A stretch of DNA of 43,419 bases, taken from assembly GCA_002411365.1 (NCBI GenBank), contig DHSD01000022.1, forward strand, positions 1-43,419, given 5' to 3'. The position numbers were made by a program, and so were the translations under genes. A model generated the notes under the pieces. It saw nothing but the letters and a program-made list of their open reading frames with translations. It did not search any database and had not been told where the DNA came from. The stretch comes from Ruminococcaceae bacterium UBA5295 (lineage in GTDB: Bacteria > Bacillota > Clostridia > Oscillospirales > Acutalibacteraceae). Below are positions 16,477 to 25,201 of this stretch, piece by piece (the first letter of the stretch is position 1; each line of letters starts with the position of its first letter).

Positions 16477-18483
16477 ATGAGAATCAATGAATTGTTGACA
16501 TTGCGTGGAATAAAACTGAATGCATCAGTAACAAGTGAAGAAGATGCAGTTGAACAGATGATTAATTTGCTGGATGCAGAAGGCTGTATCAGCGACAAAG
16601 GAGCATTCCGAAAGGGAATCTTTGCGCGAGAAAACCTTAGCACAACTGCTGTGGGTGAGGGTATTGCCATTCCGCATGCAAAAGTGGATGCTGTTTTAAA
16701 ACCAGGAATTGCCGCTATGACAGTTCCTAACGGTGTCGACTATAGCGCACCGGATAAACAGCCTGTTACTTTGCTTTTTATGATTGCAGCACCAGCTTCA
16801 GGGTATGGTAATAATATACATCTTAAAGCACTGCAGCATTTAGCCATTCTGTTAGCAGAACCGGGATTCAAAACAGAATTGCTTAAAGCAGATGGCCCTG
16901 AAAAATTTTTGCAGTTGATTACGGAAGAAGAAGCCAAAAAATTTGCGGCCAAACAAACGCAGGAGGATAATGCTTCTGGCAGGAAAATGCCATCAGGCAA
17001 AGCGCAGATTCTTGCTGTTACGGCCTGCCCTACCGGAATAGCCCATACATTTATGGCTGCTGAAAAGCTCACACAACAAGCCCAGAAGATGGGAGTTGCC
17101 ATAAAGGTGGAAACAGATGGAGCCGGGGGCGTTGAAAACGCACTTACACCAGAAGATATTGCATCGTGTGACGGCATAATTGTTGCAGTAGACCGTGAAG
17201 TCGAGATGAACCGCTTTAATGGCAGGCCGGTTATTAAAACAAGTGTTACAGCTGGTATTAATAAACCGCAGGAACTTATTCAACAAATACTTGATGGGAA
17301 GGCACCAACTTTTCACAGCGCTTCAAAAGAAATGGAAGTGCAGCATGTTTCAGGTAAAAAGAACAATACGGGTTCTAATATCTACAAACAGCTTATGAAT
17401 GGCGTTTCACATATGCTTCCATTTGTGATTGGCGGAGGCATCCTGATTGCAATCGCGTTTTTAATAGATTCAGCAAGCGGTGTTACAGGTGGGCCGAATT
17501 TTGGCTCAACAACACTTGCCGCCAAGTTTTTCAAATGCGTAGGCGGTTTTGCTTTTAATATGATGCTTCCGGTCCTTGCAGGTTTTATAGCAATGGCAAT
17601 AGCTGACCGCCCAGGTTTGGCTGTAGGGTTTGTAGGAGGAATTTTGGCAATGAACGGCAGCACATTCAGTGACCCAGCAGGCGGCAAAGTAAGCGCTGGA
17701 TTTTTAGGCGCATTATTTGCTGGTTTTATTGCTGGTTACTTGATACTTGGCTTAAAAAAGTTGTGCAGCCATTTCCCAAAATCCCTGGAAGGAATAAAAT
17801 CCATCCTGATTTATCCTCTGGCAGGTATTTTTTTAATTGGGATTGTGATGTCACTGATTAACCCACTAATGATCTGGATTAATGTTGGCTTAACTGGTCT
17901 CCTTTCCAGTATGAATACAAATGCGGCTGTTGCCTGCGGATTAATTATAGGAGGAATGATGGCTACAGACATGGGCGGCCCAATTAATAAAGCCGCTTAT
18001 CTATTTGCTACCGCTTCGCTTTCTTCCCCAGGCGCTAATGGAATGGGATTTAAAATTATGGCTTCATGCATGATAGGCGGCATGGTACCTCCACTTGCCA
18101 TTGCACTGTGCACTACTCTTTTCAAAAATCGCTTTACTCCAAAAGAGCGCCAGTCAGGGCTTGTAAACTATGTTATGGGTCTATCTTTTATTGCAGAAGG
18201 AGCAATTCCATTTGCAGCGGCTGATCCACTTCGCGTTTTACCTTCTATGATTGCAGGCTCTGCTGTCAGCGGTGCCCTTTCAATGGCATTTGGATGCCAA
18301 CTCCACGCACCGCACGGAGGTATCTTCGTCCTTCCAACTATTACAAATCCATTTGGCTATTTTATTGCTTTGGTTGCTGGAATGTTTGTCGGCTGTTTCA
18401 TTCTTGCACTGTTAAAGAAGCCACTGCCGAAAGAGGTTTATGATGCAAAGCTTGAAGAAGGGGCAATCGATAATACAATATAA
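16477..18483 (+). CDS. fruA: PTS fructose transporter, fused EIIA-EIIB-EIIC
   Basis: 668 residues from ATG 16477 behind GGAAGGA; the six extra upstream codons would absorb the ribosome site. EIIA(Fru) spans residues ~1-145 with the phospho-His in GEGIAIPHAK. EIIB is at ~170-270 with the Cys in AVTACPTGIAHTFMAAE. The EIIC membrane domain is at ~300-660 with GGGILIAIAFLIDSASG and ATDMGGPINKAA. It imports fructose as fructose-1-phosphate. No intrinsic terminator follows: the only hairpin (TGCTT/AAGCA) is short and lacks a T-run, and the convergent pepT stop is 37 bp away. Confidence 0.96.
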   Translation: MRINELLTLRGIKLNASVTSEEDAVEQMINLLDAEGCISDKGAFRKGIFARENLSTTAVGEGIAIPHAKVDAVLKPGIAAMTVPNGVDYSAPDKQPVTLLFMIAAPASGYGNNIHLKALQHLAILLAEPGFKTELLKADGPEKFLQLITEEEAKKFAAKQTQEDNASGRKMPSGKAQILAVTACPTGIAHTFMAAEKLTQQAQKMGVAIKVETDGAGGVENALTPEDIASCDGIIVAVDREVEMNRFNGRPVIKTSVTAGINKPQELIQQILDGKAPTFHSASKEMEVQHVSGKKNNTGSNIYKQLMNGVSHMLPFVIGGGILIAIAFLIDSASGVTGGPNFGSTTLAAKFFKCVGGFAFNMMLPVLAGFIAMAIADRPGLAVGFVGGILAMNGSTFSDPAGGKVSAGFLGALFAGFIAGYLILGLKKLCSHFPKSLEGIKSILIYPLAGIFLIGIVMSLINPLMIWINVGLTGLLSSMNTNAAVACGLIIGGMMATDMGGPINKAAYLFATASLSSPGANGMGFKIMASCMIGGMVPPLAIALCTTLFKNRFTPKERQSGLVNYVMGLSFIAEGAIPFAAADPLRVLPSMIAGSAVSGALSMAFGCQLHAPHGGIFVLPTITNPFGYFIALVAGMFVGCFILALLKKPLPKEVYDAKLEEGAIDNTI

Positions 18484-18519
18484 TGCTTTCAGAAAGCAGT
18501 GGGCAACATGTTTATCTCC

Positions 18520-19743
18520 TTATTGCTGTTCCTTCGCCAGGGCAACAAGTATATCGGTTACTTTGTCCATTGCCTGAACCGGAATAAATTCGAAGCGGCT
18601 GTGGTAATTGCAGCCGCCTGTTGGCAGGTTGGGGCACGGCAGGCCTTTCAGCGAAAGCATGGCGCCGTCTGTTCCTCCGCGTATCGGTGTGGGCGTCAGA
18701 TTTTTAATGCCACATTTAAGCATGGCTTTTTCCACACGGCTAATGATTTCCATATGTTGTTCTATGACCGGCTTCATATTATAATATGAGTCTTTAATGT
18801 CAAGCTCGAATGTGCCGCTGCCGTATTTTGCATTGAGGTAATCTGCGGCGCGCTTCATGTATGCTTTGCGCGCTTCAAATTTTTCTTTGCTGTGGTCGCG
18901 GATGATGTATTTGAGCACGGCCTTTTCTTCGCAGCCCTCCATGTGGAGCAAATGGTAGAAGCCGTCGCGGCCTTCCGTATGCGCTGGTGTTTCGGCCGGC
19001 GGAAGCATTGAGTTAAACTCCATACCGAAGAGTATAGCATTTTTCATCTTGTTTTTGCCGTCCCCCGGGTGGGTGCACACTCCGTTGACTGTCAGTTTTG
19101 CGGATGCGGCGTTGAAGTTTTCATATTCGTAGTGCCGCACGTCGCCGCCGTCAACGGTATAGGCAAAATCCGCGCCGAAGTTCTTGATATTGAACCTGTC
19201 TGTGCCGCGGCCGATTTCTTCGTCAGGCGTAAACGCAACAACGATTTTTCCATGTGGTATATTTTGTTTTTGCAGAGTTTCGGCAGCAGTCATTATTTCT
19301 GCAATGCCAGCTTTGTCATCGGCACCGAGAAGCGTAGTGCCGTCGGTTACAATTAAGTCCATGCCTTTGCAGTCTCCGAGGACTCCATACTCTTCAGGAC
19401 TCATGACTATATGCTTTTCGGCGTTGAGCACTATGCTGCCGCCGTCATAATTTTTAACGATATGCGGGTGAATATTGGCACCGCTTGCAGAAGAGCTTGT
19501 GTCCATGTGGGAAATCAGCCCGATTACGGGCTGCCTGCTGCCACAGTTTGAAGGTATGCTGCCATAAACATAACCATACTCGTCCATGCGTGCGTCGGCA
19601 ATGCCGACGCTTTTCATTTCATTTACAAGATATCCGGCAAACACTTTCTGGCTTTCAGTGCTTGGGCATACGCTTTCAGGCGCGTTTTCGTAAGAAGTAG
19701 TGTCGTATTTCACGTAATTTAAAAGTCGTTCGTAAGCTCTCAT
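18520..19743 (-). CDS. pepT: Peptidase T (tripeptide aminopeptidase)
   Basis: 407 residues, M20B family, full length. Metal ligands are visible: His and Asp in LISHMDTSSSASG, Asp in LGADDKAGIAE, Glu-Glu in FTPDEEIGRGTD, Asp in YTVDGGD and the C-terminal His in CNYHSRFEFIP. It releases the N-terminal residue of tripeptides in the cytoplasm. ATG at 19743 follows AAAGGACAA. It is monocistronic and convergent with fruA. The segment 19744-19923 to its right holds its leader hairpin and nothing else recognised. Confidence 0.96.
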   Translation of the reverse strand: MRAYERLLNYVKYDTTSYENAPESVCPSTESQKVFAGYLVNEMKSVGIADARMDEYGYVYGSIPSNCGSRQPVIGLISHMDTSSSASGANIHPHIVKNYDGGSIVLNAEKHIVMSPEEYGVLGDCKGMDLIVTDGTTLLGADDKAGIAEIMTAAETLQKQNIPHGKIVVAFTPDEEIGRGTDRFNIKNFGADFAYTVDGGDVRHYEYENFNAASAKLTVNGVCTHPGDGKNKMKNAILFGMEFNSMLPPAETPAHTEGRDGFYHLLHMEGCEEKAVLKYIIRDHSKEKFEARKAYMKRAADYLNAKYGSGTFELDIKDSYYNMKPVIEQHMEIISRVEKAMLKCGIKNLTPTPIRGGTDGAMLSLKGLPCPNLPTGGCNYHSRFEFIPVQAMDKVTDILVALAKEQQ

Positions 19744-19766
19744 CTTTATTGTCCTTTCTCTCTCGT

Positions 19767-19792
19767 GCCGCCTTAAACCAGGCGGCTTTTTT
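19767..19792 (+). terminator. Plus-strand intrinsic terminator just outside the pepT start
   Basis: GCCGCC (19767-19772), loop TTAAACCA, GGCGGC (19781-19786), then TTTTTT. The T-run is on the plus strand, yet no plus-strand gene ends nearby; the closest is fruA, 1.3 kb to the left. It would stop fruA read-through after crossing pepT. On the minus strand it is a plain hairpin in the pepT leader. Confidence 0.7.
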
Positions 19793-19923
19793 ATACTTTT
19801 TTATCATACTCTGTTTTTTATCGTCTGAAAAGGTGCAGCACAGTTTTTAAGCGGCATGGCAAGCCACAGTAATTTTGCATGGCCATGTTTACACGGCAGC
19901 ATAAGGAATAGCATAAAATTCAT

Positions 19924-21291
19924 TTAAAAACAAGTTGACCATGCGGATTTCAGGCATTGCACGGCGTCTTCAATATTGCCTATCGGTATGCTGGCAAAGC
20001 TGAGGCGTATCTTCCCGTCTTCTGTTTTCTGCACACGCACGCCGTTCTTCATGGCGAGGCGGCAAAGCCCATCGGCATTTTTTTTTGTGTGCACAGTCAG
20101 GATAAGCGTGAGCGGCGTTTCTTCGAGAAGAATGTCTATTTTTTTACCAAAAGCATTTTTCAGCGCTTTTATAAGCCTTTCGCTTTTTGTGCCGTAAAGC
20201 TTTCTAAGGCGGCGAAGATGCCGTTCCATCTGGCCGCTGCGTATATATTCGGCAAGCGCAAGCTGCTCAACTTTTGATGCAGTCTGGTTATAATTCGCTG
20301 CGCGCGGAAGATATTTTTTCAGCAGCTCCGGCGTAAGCACCATGTAGCCTATCCGGACTGACGGCAGGAGCAATTTTGAAAAAGAACCAAGATATACTAC
20401 GCCGCGCCCGCCCGCGATTCCCTGCATTGCTGGCACGGGACGCGCTCTGTAGCGCAGCTCCCCGTTGTAGTCGTCTTCAATTATAATCCCGCCACTGCGG
20501 TGTGCCCAGCGCAGAAGCTCAGTGCGGCGGCTTACCGGTATGCTTGAGCCAGTGCATATCCTGTTGGAAGGGTTGATGTAAGCGAGGCGCGCGCCGCTTT
20601 TTTCAAGCGCATCCATGCTGATGCCGCTGCTGTCACCGGGCAGCTTCAGCACAGAAATGCCGTAATCTGAAAAAACCTGCTCTGCCTGTGGAAACCCCGG
20701 CTCTTCCATTGCAACGGAACGGCGCCGCTCCATAAGCCCGCAAAGAAGGGAGAGGAGCGGCTGCGTTCCTGCGCCTATTACAATCTGCCCAGGCGTGGCG
20801 ATAACTCCGCGCGTGCCGAAGCTGTATGAAGAGAGCGCTTCACGCAGTTCGATTTCACCCTGATGCTCGCCGTATGAGCAAAGGACGTTTTCACGGTTAA
20901 GGGCGCTGCGCACATTGCGCCGCCATATTTTAATATCCGTATGGCCTATATCGACACAGTCGGTGCCGAAATTATAGCGCACCGCTGGTGAAACAGTGCG
21001 GTGAAATACGGGCGGCACGGTCCTTCGTGCAGGCCCTTCACGCCTTGCGTCAAGTGCAAAATACCCCCTGTGCGGCGAAGAATGTATATATCCTTCGACG
21101 CATAACTGCTGATAAGCCGATTCGACTGTTGTGCAGCTCAGGTGCAAGTCGTCAGAGAGGCGCCTTACCGATGGCAGGCGGTCGTTTTCCTTCAGGCCGC
21201 CAGACTCCACGGCCGTGCGGATACTGAGATAAAGCTGGCGGTAAAGCGGCACACCCGAGTTCCTGTCGAGCTGGATATAGTCATACGTCAT
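19924..21291 (-). CDS. MocR/PdxR-type regulator (GntR helix-turn-helix fused to aminotransferase domain)
   Basis: 455 residues. A GntR winged helix at ~10-75 (GVPLYRQLYLSIRTAVESGG, DRLPSVRRLSDDLHLSCTTV) is followed by a fold-type I aminotransferase domain. The latter has the expected EDDYNGELRYRARPVP and GSFSKLLLPSVRIGYM segment, where the lysine would bind pyridoxal phosphate. PdxR members of this class sense PLP and regulate vitamin B6 synthesis or uptake. It is divergent from two ECF S components (159 bp between starts), pointing to transport as the target. ATG at 21291 follows AGGAG. It could instead regulate another PLP-linked pathway, since MocR proteins are diverse. Confidence 0.88.
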   Translation of the reverse strand: MTYDYIQLDRNSGVPLYRQLYLSIRTAVESGGLKENDRLPSVRRLSDDLHLSCTTVESAYQQLCVEGYIHSSPHRGYFALDARREGPARRTVPPVFHRTVSPAVRYNFGTDCVDIGHTDIKIWRRNVRSALNRENVLCSYGEHQGEIELREALSSYSFGTRGVIATPGQIVIGAGTQPLLSLLCGLMERRRSVAMEEPGFPQAEQVFSDYGISVLKLPGDSSGISMDALEKSGARLAYINPSNRICTGSSIPVSRRTELLRWAHRSGGIIIEDDYNGELRYRARPVPAMQGIAGGRGVVYLGSFSKLLLPSVRIGYMVLTPELLKKYLPRAANYNQTASKVEQLALAEYIRSGQMERHLRRLRKLYGTKSERLIKALKNAFGKKIDILLEETPLTLILTVHTKKNADGLCRLAMKNGVRVQKTEDGKIRLSFASIPIGNIEDAVQCLKSAWSTCF

Positions 21292-21300
21292 GCTGCACTC

Positions 21301-21378
21301 CTGTAATAAGATCTGTACTGATTAAATTTTTACGGACTGTATATTTTAATGCAAACAGTTTTCAGCTATCATGATAGC
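21301..21378. promoter_or_regulatory. Divergent regulatory region between MocR-type regulator and ECF genes
   Basis: CTGTA occurs at 21301, 21313 and 21337, that is with spacings of 12 and 24 bp, and a perfect 14-bp palindrome GCTATCATGATAGC lies at 21365-21378. MocR proteins often bind direct repeats, so the CTGTA series is a candidate operator and the palindrome a second site. Neither has been matched to a known consensus; the five-base repeats could be chance. Confidence 0.35.
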
Positions 21379-21450
21379 ACAGAAAAGAAATTATGCAACA
21401 GCCGCACATAAAGAATTCATGCTGCGGCCCGAAAAAGGAGCGGACTGCAA

Positions 21451-21972
21451 TTGAAAAAAGAAGCTTCATTGCGCCTTGGCGTGATTACTGCTCTGCTGGG
21501 CGCACTGATTTTTATTGTGACAGCCTATGTGCTTCACATACCGACGCCCGCTACCGGGGGATATATACACCTCGGCGACGCGTTTGTCTATATTGCGGCA
21601 AGCCTGCTGCCTGCGCCGTATGCTGTTACGGCTGCAGGGATAGGCGAGGGGCTTTCGGATGCGCTGACCGGCAGCATAGCCTATGCGCCGTTTACATTTG
21701 CGATAAAGGCTGCAATGGCCCTGTGCTTTACTTCATCAGGCGAAACGATAATCACAAGGCGTAACGCCGCCGCTTCCGCAGCAGCAGGCGTAATATGCAT
21801 AGGCGGCTACTACCTGACCGAAGCTTTCATGCTGCACAGTTTCGTTTCGCCTGTTGCTGAAATCCCGGGCAATGCTGTTCAGGCGACTGCAAGCGCGGTG
21901 GTTTACCTGATTCTTGGCCGTGCACTTGACGGCGCAAAGCTGAAAAAAAGTGTTGCTGCATTTGTTAAATAA
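21451..21972 (+). CDS. ECF transporter S component (substrate-binding membrane subunit)
   Basis: 173 residues with about six hydrophobic segments and the ECF S-component start (LGVITALLGALIFIVTAYVL, then TPATGGYIHLGDAFVYIAAS). Such S proteins capture a vitamin and share a common EcfA-EcfA'-EcfT module encoded elsewhere; none is in this window. The start is TTG at 21451 with AAGGAG ten bases upstream. The divergent PdxR-like regulator suggests vitamin B6 or a related precursor, but the substrate is not readable from the sequence. Thiamine precursors or queuosine precursors are alternatives. Confidence 0.8.
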   Translation: MKKEASLRLGVITALLGALIFIVTAYVLHIPTPATGGYIHLGDAFVYIAASLLPAPYAVTAAGIGEGLSDALTGSIAYAPFTFAIKAAMALCFTSSGETIITRRNAAASAAAGVICIGGYYLTEAFMLHSFVSPVAEIPGNAVQATASAVVYLILGRALDGAKLKKSVAAFVK

Positions 21973-21989
21973 AGCTGGGGGCAATAATA

Positions 21990-22562
21990 ATGAAAGTAAA
22001 ATGCATTTCGAAAAATTCAAATGTTAACCTTGCCGTTACAGGCCTGATGGCGGCTTTGGTATTTATCGCTACAATGTTTTTCAAGGTGCAGATACCTGTT
22101 GGCGGCGACAAAACGATGCTCGGTTTTGCAAATGTTTTCTGCATACTTTCCGGGTTGCTGCTTGGACCTGTTTACGGCGGCCTTGCGGCCGGCATAGGCT
22201 CATGCCTGTTTGACCTTGTCGGTGGATGGGCTTCCAGTGCGCCTGTTACACTTGTGACAAAATTCATAATGGCGTTCGTCTGCGGAGTGATTGTCTGGAG
22301 CGCAAAAAGCGGCGAAAAAAAGCTTTCACGCGTGATTGTGGGCGCAGTGACGGGTTCACTTACATACTGCGCACTCTATATCGCATACAGCTGGGCGAAG
22401 CTGGCGCTTGTAGGATCAGCATGGCAGGCTGTTAGGCTTCAGCTTTCAGTAAAAATTCCGGTCACGCTTATTAATGCGCTGGTTGCAGATGCTATAGCTG
22501 TTCCGCTTTTTTATGCGCTGCGCAATTCGCTTAAAAGGGCCTTGCCCGATCTTAAACAATGA
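21990..22562 (+). CDS. Second ECF transporter S component
   Basis: 190 residues with six hydrophobic segments and the same family pattern (LAVTGLMAALVFIATMFFKV, GGDKTMLGFANVFCILSGLL, LGPVYGGLAAGIGSCLFDL). It follows the first S component by 17 bp and the two are clearly co-transcribed, but they are not near-identical, so they are more than a recent duplication and may bind different vitamers. ATG at 21990 follows a GGGG-containing leader (AGCTGGGGGCAATAATA). No ATPase or T subunit is present. Confidence 0.8.
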   Translation: MKVKCISKNSNVNLAVTGLMAALVFIATMFFKVQIPVGGDKTMLGFANVFCILSGLLLGPVYGGLAAGIGSCLFDLVGGWASSAPVTLVTKFIMAFVCGVIVWSAKSGEKKLSRVIVGAVTGSLTYCALYIAYSWAKLALVGSAWQAVRLQLSVKIPVTLINALVADAIAVPLFYALRNSLKRALPDLKQ

Positions 22563-22672
22563 AGGAGCAGGCGTAAAGGCGTGAATATATCAGCCATTTT
22601 TTTCATAAATATTGAGGTATTTGCCAATTGAAATAATGCAATAAACTGGTATGGTTATTACATTATTAAAGT

Positions 22673-22688
22673 ATTGTATAGATACAAT
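22673..22688. promoter_or_regulatory. Palindromic operator-like site upstream of the radical SAM gene
   Basis: ATTGTAT-AG-ATACAAT is a perfect inverted repeat 72 bp before the radical SAM ATG. Its half-site ATTGTAT also forms the palindrome over the MarR-gene promoter at 33172-33192, so the same or a related regulator might bind both. I could not place convincing -35/-10 boxes around it. The remainder of 22563-22760 holds no gene. Confidence 0.4.
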
Positions 22689-22760
22689 CCATTAAAAAAA
22701 TGATAAAATTGATTTGTGTATCCACAGTTGCAGTTAATAGTTCAGAAAGGATGATCCGCT

Positions 22761-24176
22761 ATGGAAAACTTTAAAGATAAACTGGAATTCTTCGGCCTTA
22801 AAACCGCCATGAGCTACCTTGACAGCAACCCTCAGAAAAACATTCCTAAACTGCTGGGCTGGCTGGAAAAATTTGATAAGGATGAAAGGCACAACAGGTC
22901 TTACAAAATACTTGATGAAGCTGTGAAAGACCCGAACAACAACTGGAACCGCCTGATTTCTGGCTTTTACAACAATGTAGATGATGGCTACCGCAAAAAG
23001 TCATTTGAAAACATGTTGATAAACTTCATGGGCGGCAAAAAGATCCATGAAAATGAGGAAAAATATAATTGCAATATCCCATGGGCCATACTGATGGATC
23101 CAACTTCGGCATGCAACCTTCGCTGCACTGGATGCTGGGCCGCGGATTACGGCCATAACCTCAGCCTCAGTTACGAGCAGATGGACAATATTATCGAGCA
23201 GGGCAAAGAGCTTGGCTGCTATATGTACATACTTTCCGGCGGTGAGCCGCTAATGAGGAAAGACGATATCATCAAGCTTTGCGAAGCACATAATGACTGC
23301 ACTTTCCTTGCATTTACAAATGGGACAATGATTGATGAGGCTTTTGCTGACAATGTCCTGCGCGTGAAGAACTTCGTCCCGGCAATCAGCATTGAAGGCA
23401 ATGAGGAAGAAACCGACTTCCGCCGCGGGAAAGGCACTTATCAGAAAGTAATGCGTGCCATGAAGATTATGCGCGAAAAAAAGCTGCCGTTTGGCGCATC
23501 GCTTTGCTATACAAGCAAGAATGCGGATACTATAGGCAGCGACGAATATATCGATTTTCTTATCAACCAGGGGTGCATTTTCGCGTGGATATTCACTTAT
23601 ATGCCTGTAGGTGTTGATGCAGTCCCTGATCTGATGGCGACTGCTGAGCAGCGCAAGTTTATGTATGACCAGATCCGTAAGTTCCGTAATACAAAGCCGA
23701 TCTTCACAATGGATTTCTGGAATGACGGCGAATATGTTAACGGCTGCATAGCAGGCGGTGCTTCGTACCTGCACATCAATGCTAATGGTGATATTGAGCC
23801 ATGCGCGTTTATCCATTACTCAGACTCTAATATAAAAGACAAAACGATACTGGAAGCGTGCCGTTCTCCGCTTTTCATGGAATACCGCCGCAGCCAGCCT
23901 TTTAACCATGATATGCTCCGCCCATGCCCGCTGCTTGACAACCCTCCGCGACTTGCTCAGATGGTGAAAAAGTCAGGTGCAAAGTCCACAGACCTTGTAC
24001 ATCCGGAAGACGCCGACCAGCTTTGCTCAAAATGCGTCGCGGCTGCAAAGAACTGGGCACCTGTTGCAGATGATATCTGGAAAACAAGCGCGGCAAAAGA
24101 GCGCTGCGCAGAGCGCGAAACAAGAGAGAAAAACAAAAAAGAAGAAATTGCAAAAAAAGCAGGCCAGACTGTTTGA
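22761..24176 (+). CDS. Radical SAM protein with C-terminal SPASM-like cysteines
   Basis: 471 residues. The SAM-binding 4Fe-4S motif CNLRCTGC is at Cys118, Cys122 and Cys125, followed by the GGEPLM motif. The C-terminal part has further cysteines in GCIAGGASYLHINANGDIEP-C, RPCPLLDN and LCSKC, the spacing of a SPASM or twitch domain holding auxiliary clusters. The N-terminal ~100 residues are a helical extension, and the tail is Lys/Glu-rich. No peptide substrate, partner protein or maturase gene is adjacent, so it does not look like a RiPP locus. Function is unknown; sulfatase-maturase-like or lipid-modifying roles are only possibilities. ATG at 22761 follows AAAGGATG. Confidence 0.85.
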   Translation: MENFKDKLEFFGLKTAMSYLDSNPQKNIPKLLGWLEKFDKDERHNRSYKILDEAVKDPNNNWNRLISGFYNNVDDGYRKKSFENMLINFMGGKKIHENEEKYNCNIPWAILMDPTSACNLRCTGCWAADYGHNLSLSYEQMDNIIEQGKELGCYMYILSGGEPLMRKDDIIKLCEAHNDCTFLAFTNGTMIDEAFADNVLRVKNFVPAISIEGNEEETDFRRGKGTYQKVMRAMKIMREKKLPFGASLCYTSKNADTIGSDEYIDFLINQGCIFAWIFTYMPVGVDAVPDLMATAEQRKFMYDQIRKFRNTKPIFTMDFWNDGEYVNGCIAGGASYLHINANGDIEPCAFIHYSDSNIKDKTILEACRSPLFMEYRRSQPFNHDMLRPCPLLDNPPRLAQMVKKSGAKSTDLVHPEDADQLCSKCVAAAKNWAPVADDIWKTSAAKERCAERETREKNKKEEIAKKAGQTV

Positions 24177-24222
24177 AGCTGACCTGAGCCGGTAACTTTG
24201 GATTTCTGCCTAATATGAGCCT

Positions 24223-24256
24223 TTGCACGAAGAAAATTTTTCTCCGTGCATTTTTT
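24223..24256 (+). terminator. Terminator of the radical SAM gene
   Basis: TTTGCACGAAGAAAA pairs with TTTTCTCCGTGCA with one internal mismatch, followed by TTTTTTAT, 47 bp after the stop. This is a good intrinsic terminator. Confidence 0.8.
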
Positions 24257-24353
24257 ATATCTAAAAGGGCATTTTGAATTTATTAGGATGCTTACGGCTA
24301 CCGCAATTCCCGGCGCTTTCGCAAGTATCCTGCACATATTCAGTTTCGTAACG

Positions 24354-24378
24354 AAAAAAAAGCAGCTTAACACTGCTT
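24354..24378 (-). terminator. Weak terminator after the small membrane protein
   Basis: On the minus strand, AAGCAG / CTGCTT with loop TGTTAAG is followed by a run of T (A-run at 24354-24360 on the plus strand). The stem is only 6 bp, so efficiency is uncertain; it lies 55 bp past the gene. Confidence 0.45.
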
Positions 24379-24432
24379 CCCACTGTTTCCATTTTCGGTT
24401 TACCCCAACTCTTGGCATAGAGCCTTTTTTAT

Positions 24433-24717
24433 TTACATATCTGGCTTTGCCGTAACCCTTCGTATGCCAATAAAGCAACCTGCAGCAAGGGCAGCACAGA
24501 ATACTGCCGCTACAAGGTGCGGGTTTGCGAGCGCAGCATTTTCCGTAACAGTGATAAGGCCAAAAAATACCTTTACTGAGCCTTTCTGAAGGATTTCTTT
24601 AAGATTGCAGTTGGCAAATATGTAAAATCCGGCCTCCCACACAGCGGCTGCGGCCGCAATGATTCCTGCAGCCGTCAGTTTCGCTTTTCGGCTGCCCGGC
24701 GAATATTTTCCTGCCAT
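24433..24717 (-). CDS. Small two-helix membrane protein, unknown function
   Basis: 94 residues from ATG 24717, which has GGGGGAAGG three bases upstream; the longer frame has no such site. After a basic start (MAGKYSPGSRKAKL) there are two hydrophobic stretches, AAGIIAAAAAVWEAGFYIF and AAVFCAALAAGCFIGIR, giving a hairpin with the ~30-residue loop probably outside. I do not recognise the family. It stands alone, between the radical SAM terminator and the SASP gene. Confidence 0.55.
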   Translation of the reverse strand: MAGKYSPGSRKAKLTAAGIIAAAAAVWEAGFYIFANCNLKEILQKGSVKVFFGLITVTENAALANPHLVAAVFCAALAAGCFIGIRRVTAKPDM

Positions 24718-24829
24718 CTGCCTTCCCCCATGAAAATTTGTTTCAATGACAGCATAGCAGAAAATCACATATCAGTCAATTCGCCGTTGCATATCCTGAA
24801 AACGAGCCTGCCGCCTGCACATAAAGAAG

Positions 24830-24868
24830 GCGTGCCCCCTGCCTTACTGCGGCACAGGACACGCCATT
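24830..24868. terminator. Hairpin terminator downstream of the SASP gene
   Basis: GGCGTG(C/T)CC arms close an imperfect stem from 24830 to 24867; the inner part also pairs (GCC/GGC). The plus strand continues with ATTATTTTAATTTTTTT and the minus strand with TTCTTT. Its position just past the SASP stop suggests minus-strand use, although the stronger T-run is on the other strand. Confidence 0.6.
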
Positions 24869-24905
24869 ATTTTAATTTTTTTCCAATAAAATTACAAGTG
24901 CGAGG

Positions 24906-25097
24906 TTATTTCATGTTCTGTTCATAGCTCTTGATCATGTTCTTTACCATCTGGCCGCCAACAGAACCGGCCTGTTTAGACGTAAGGTCGCCGTTATAGC
25001 CCTGCTTCAGGTTAACGCCGACTTCAGTGGCAGCTTCCATCTTGAACTTGTCAAGTGCAGCACGCGCTTCTGGGACAACATTGTTGTTTTTTGACAT
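24906..25097 (-). CDS. Small acid-soluble spore protein, alpha/beta type
   Basis: 63 residues from ATG 25097 (AAGGAG ten bases upstream); the 12 extra codons of the open frame contain this ribosome site and are excluded. The two family signatures are present: PEARAALDKFKMEAATEVGV, which contains the Glu in the GPR protease recognition region, and YNGDLTSKQAGSVGGQMVKN. These proteins coat spore DNA in an A-like form and protect it from UV and heat, and are degraded on germination. Expression should be forespore-specific (sigma-G). I did not find a convincing sigma-G promoter by eye. Confidence 0.95.
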   Translation of the reverse strand: MSKNNNVVPEARAALDKFKMEAATEVGVNLKQGYNGDLTSKQAGSVGGQMVKNMIKSYEQNMK

Positions 25098-25201
25098 AAC
25101 CAATACACTCCTTTTCAGATTCATTATCCTCATGCGTTTGCCTTACTATTTTGCTGCTCTGCTCCGGATTTATAACCGGAAATCTTTTCAAAAAAAAGGT
25201 A

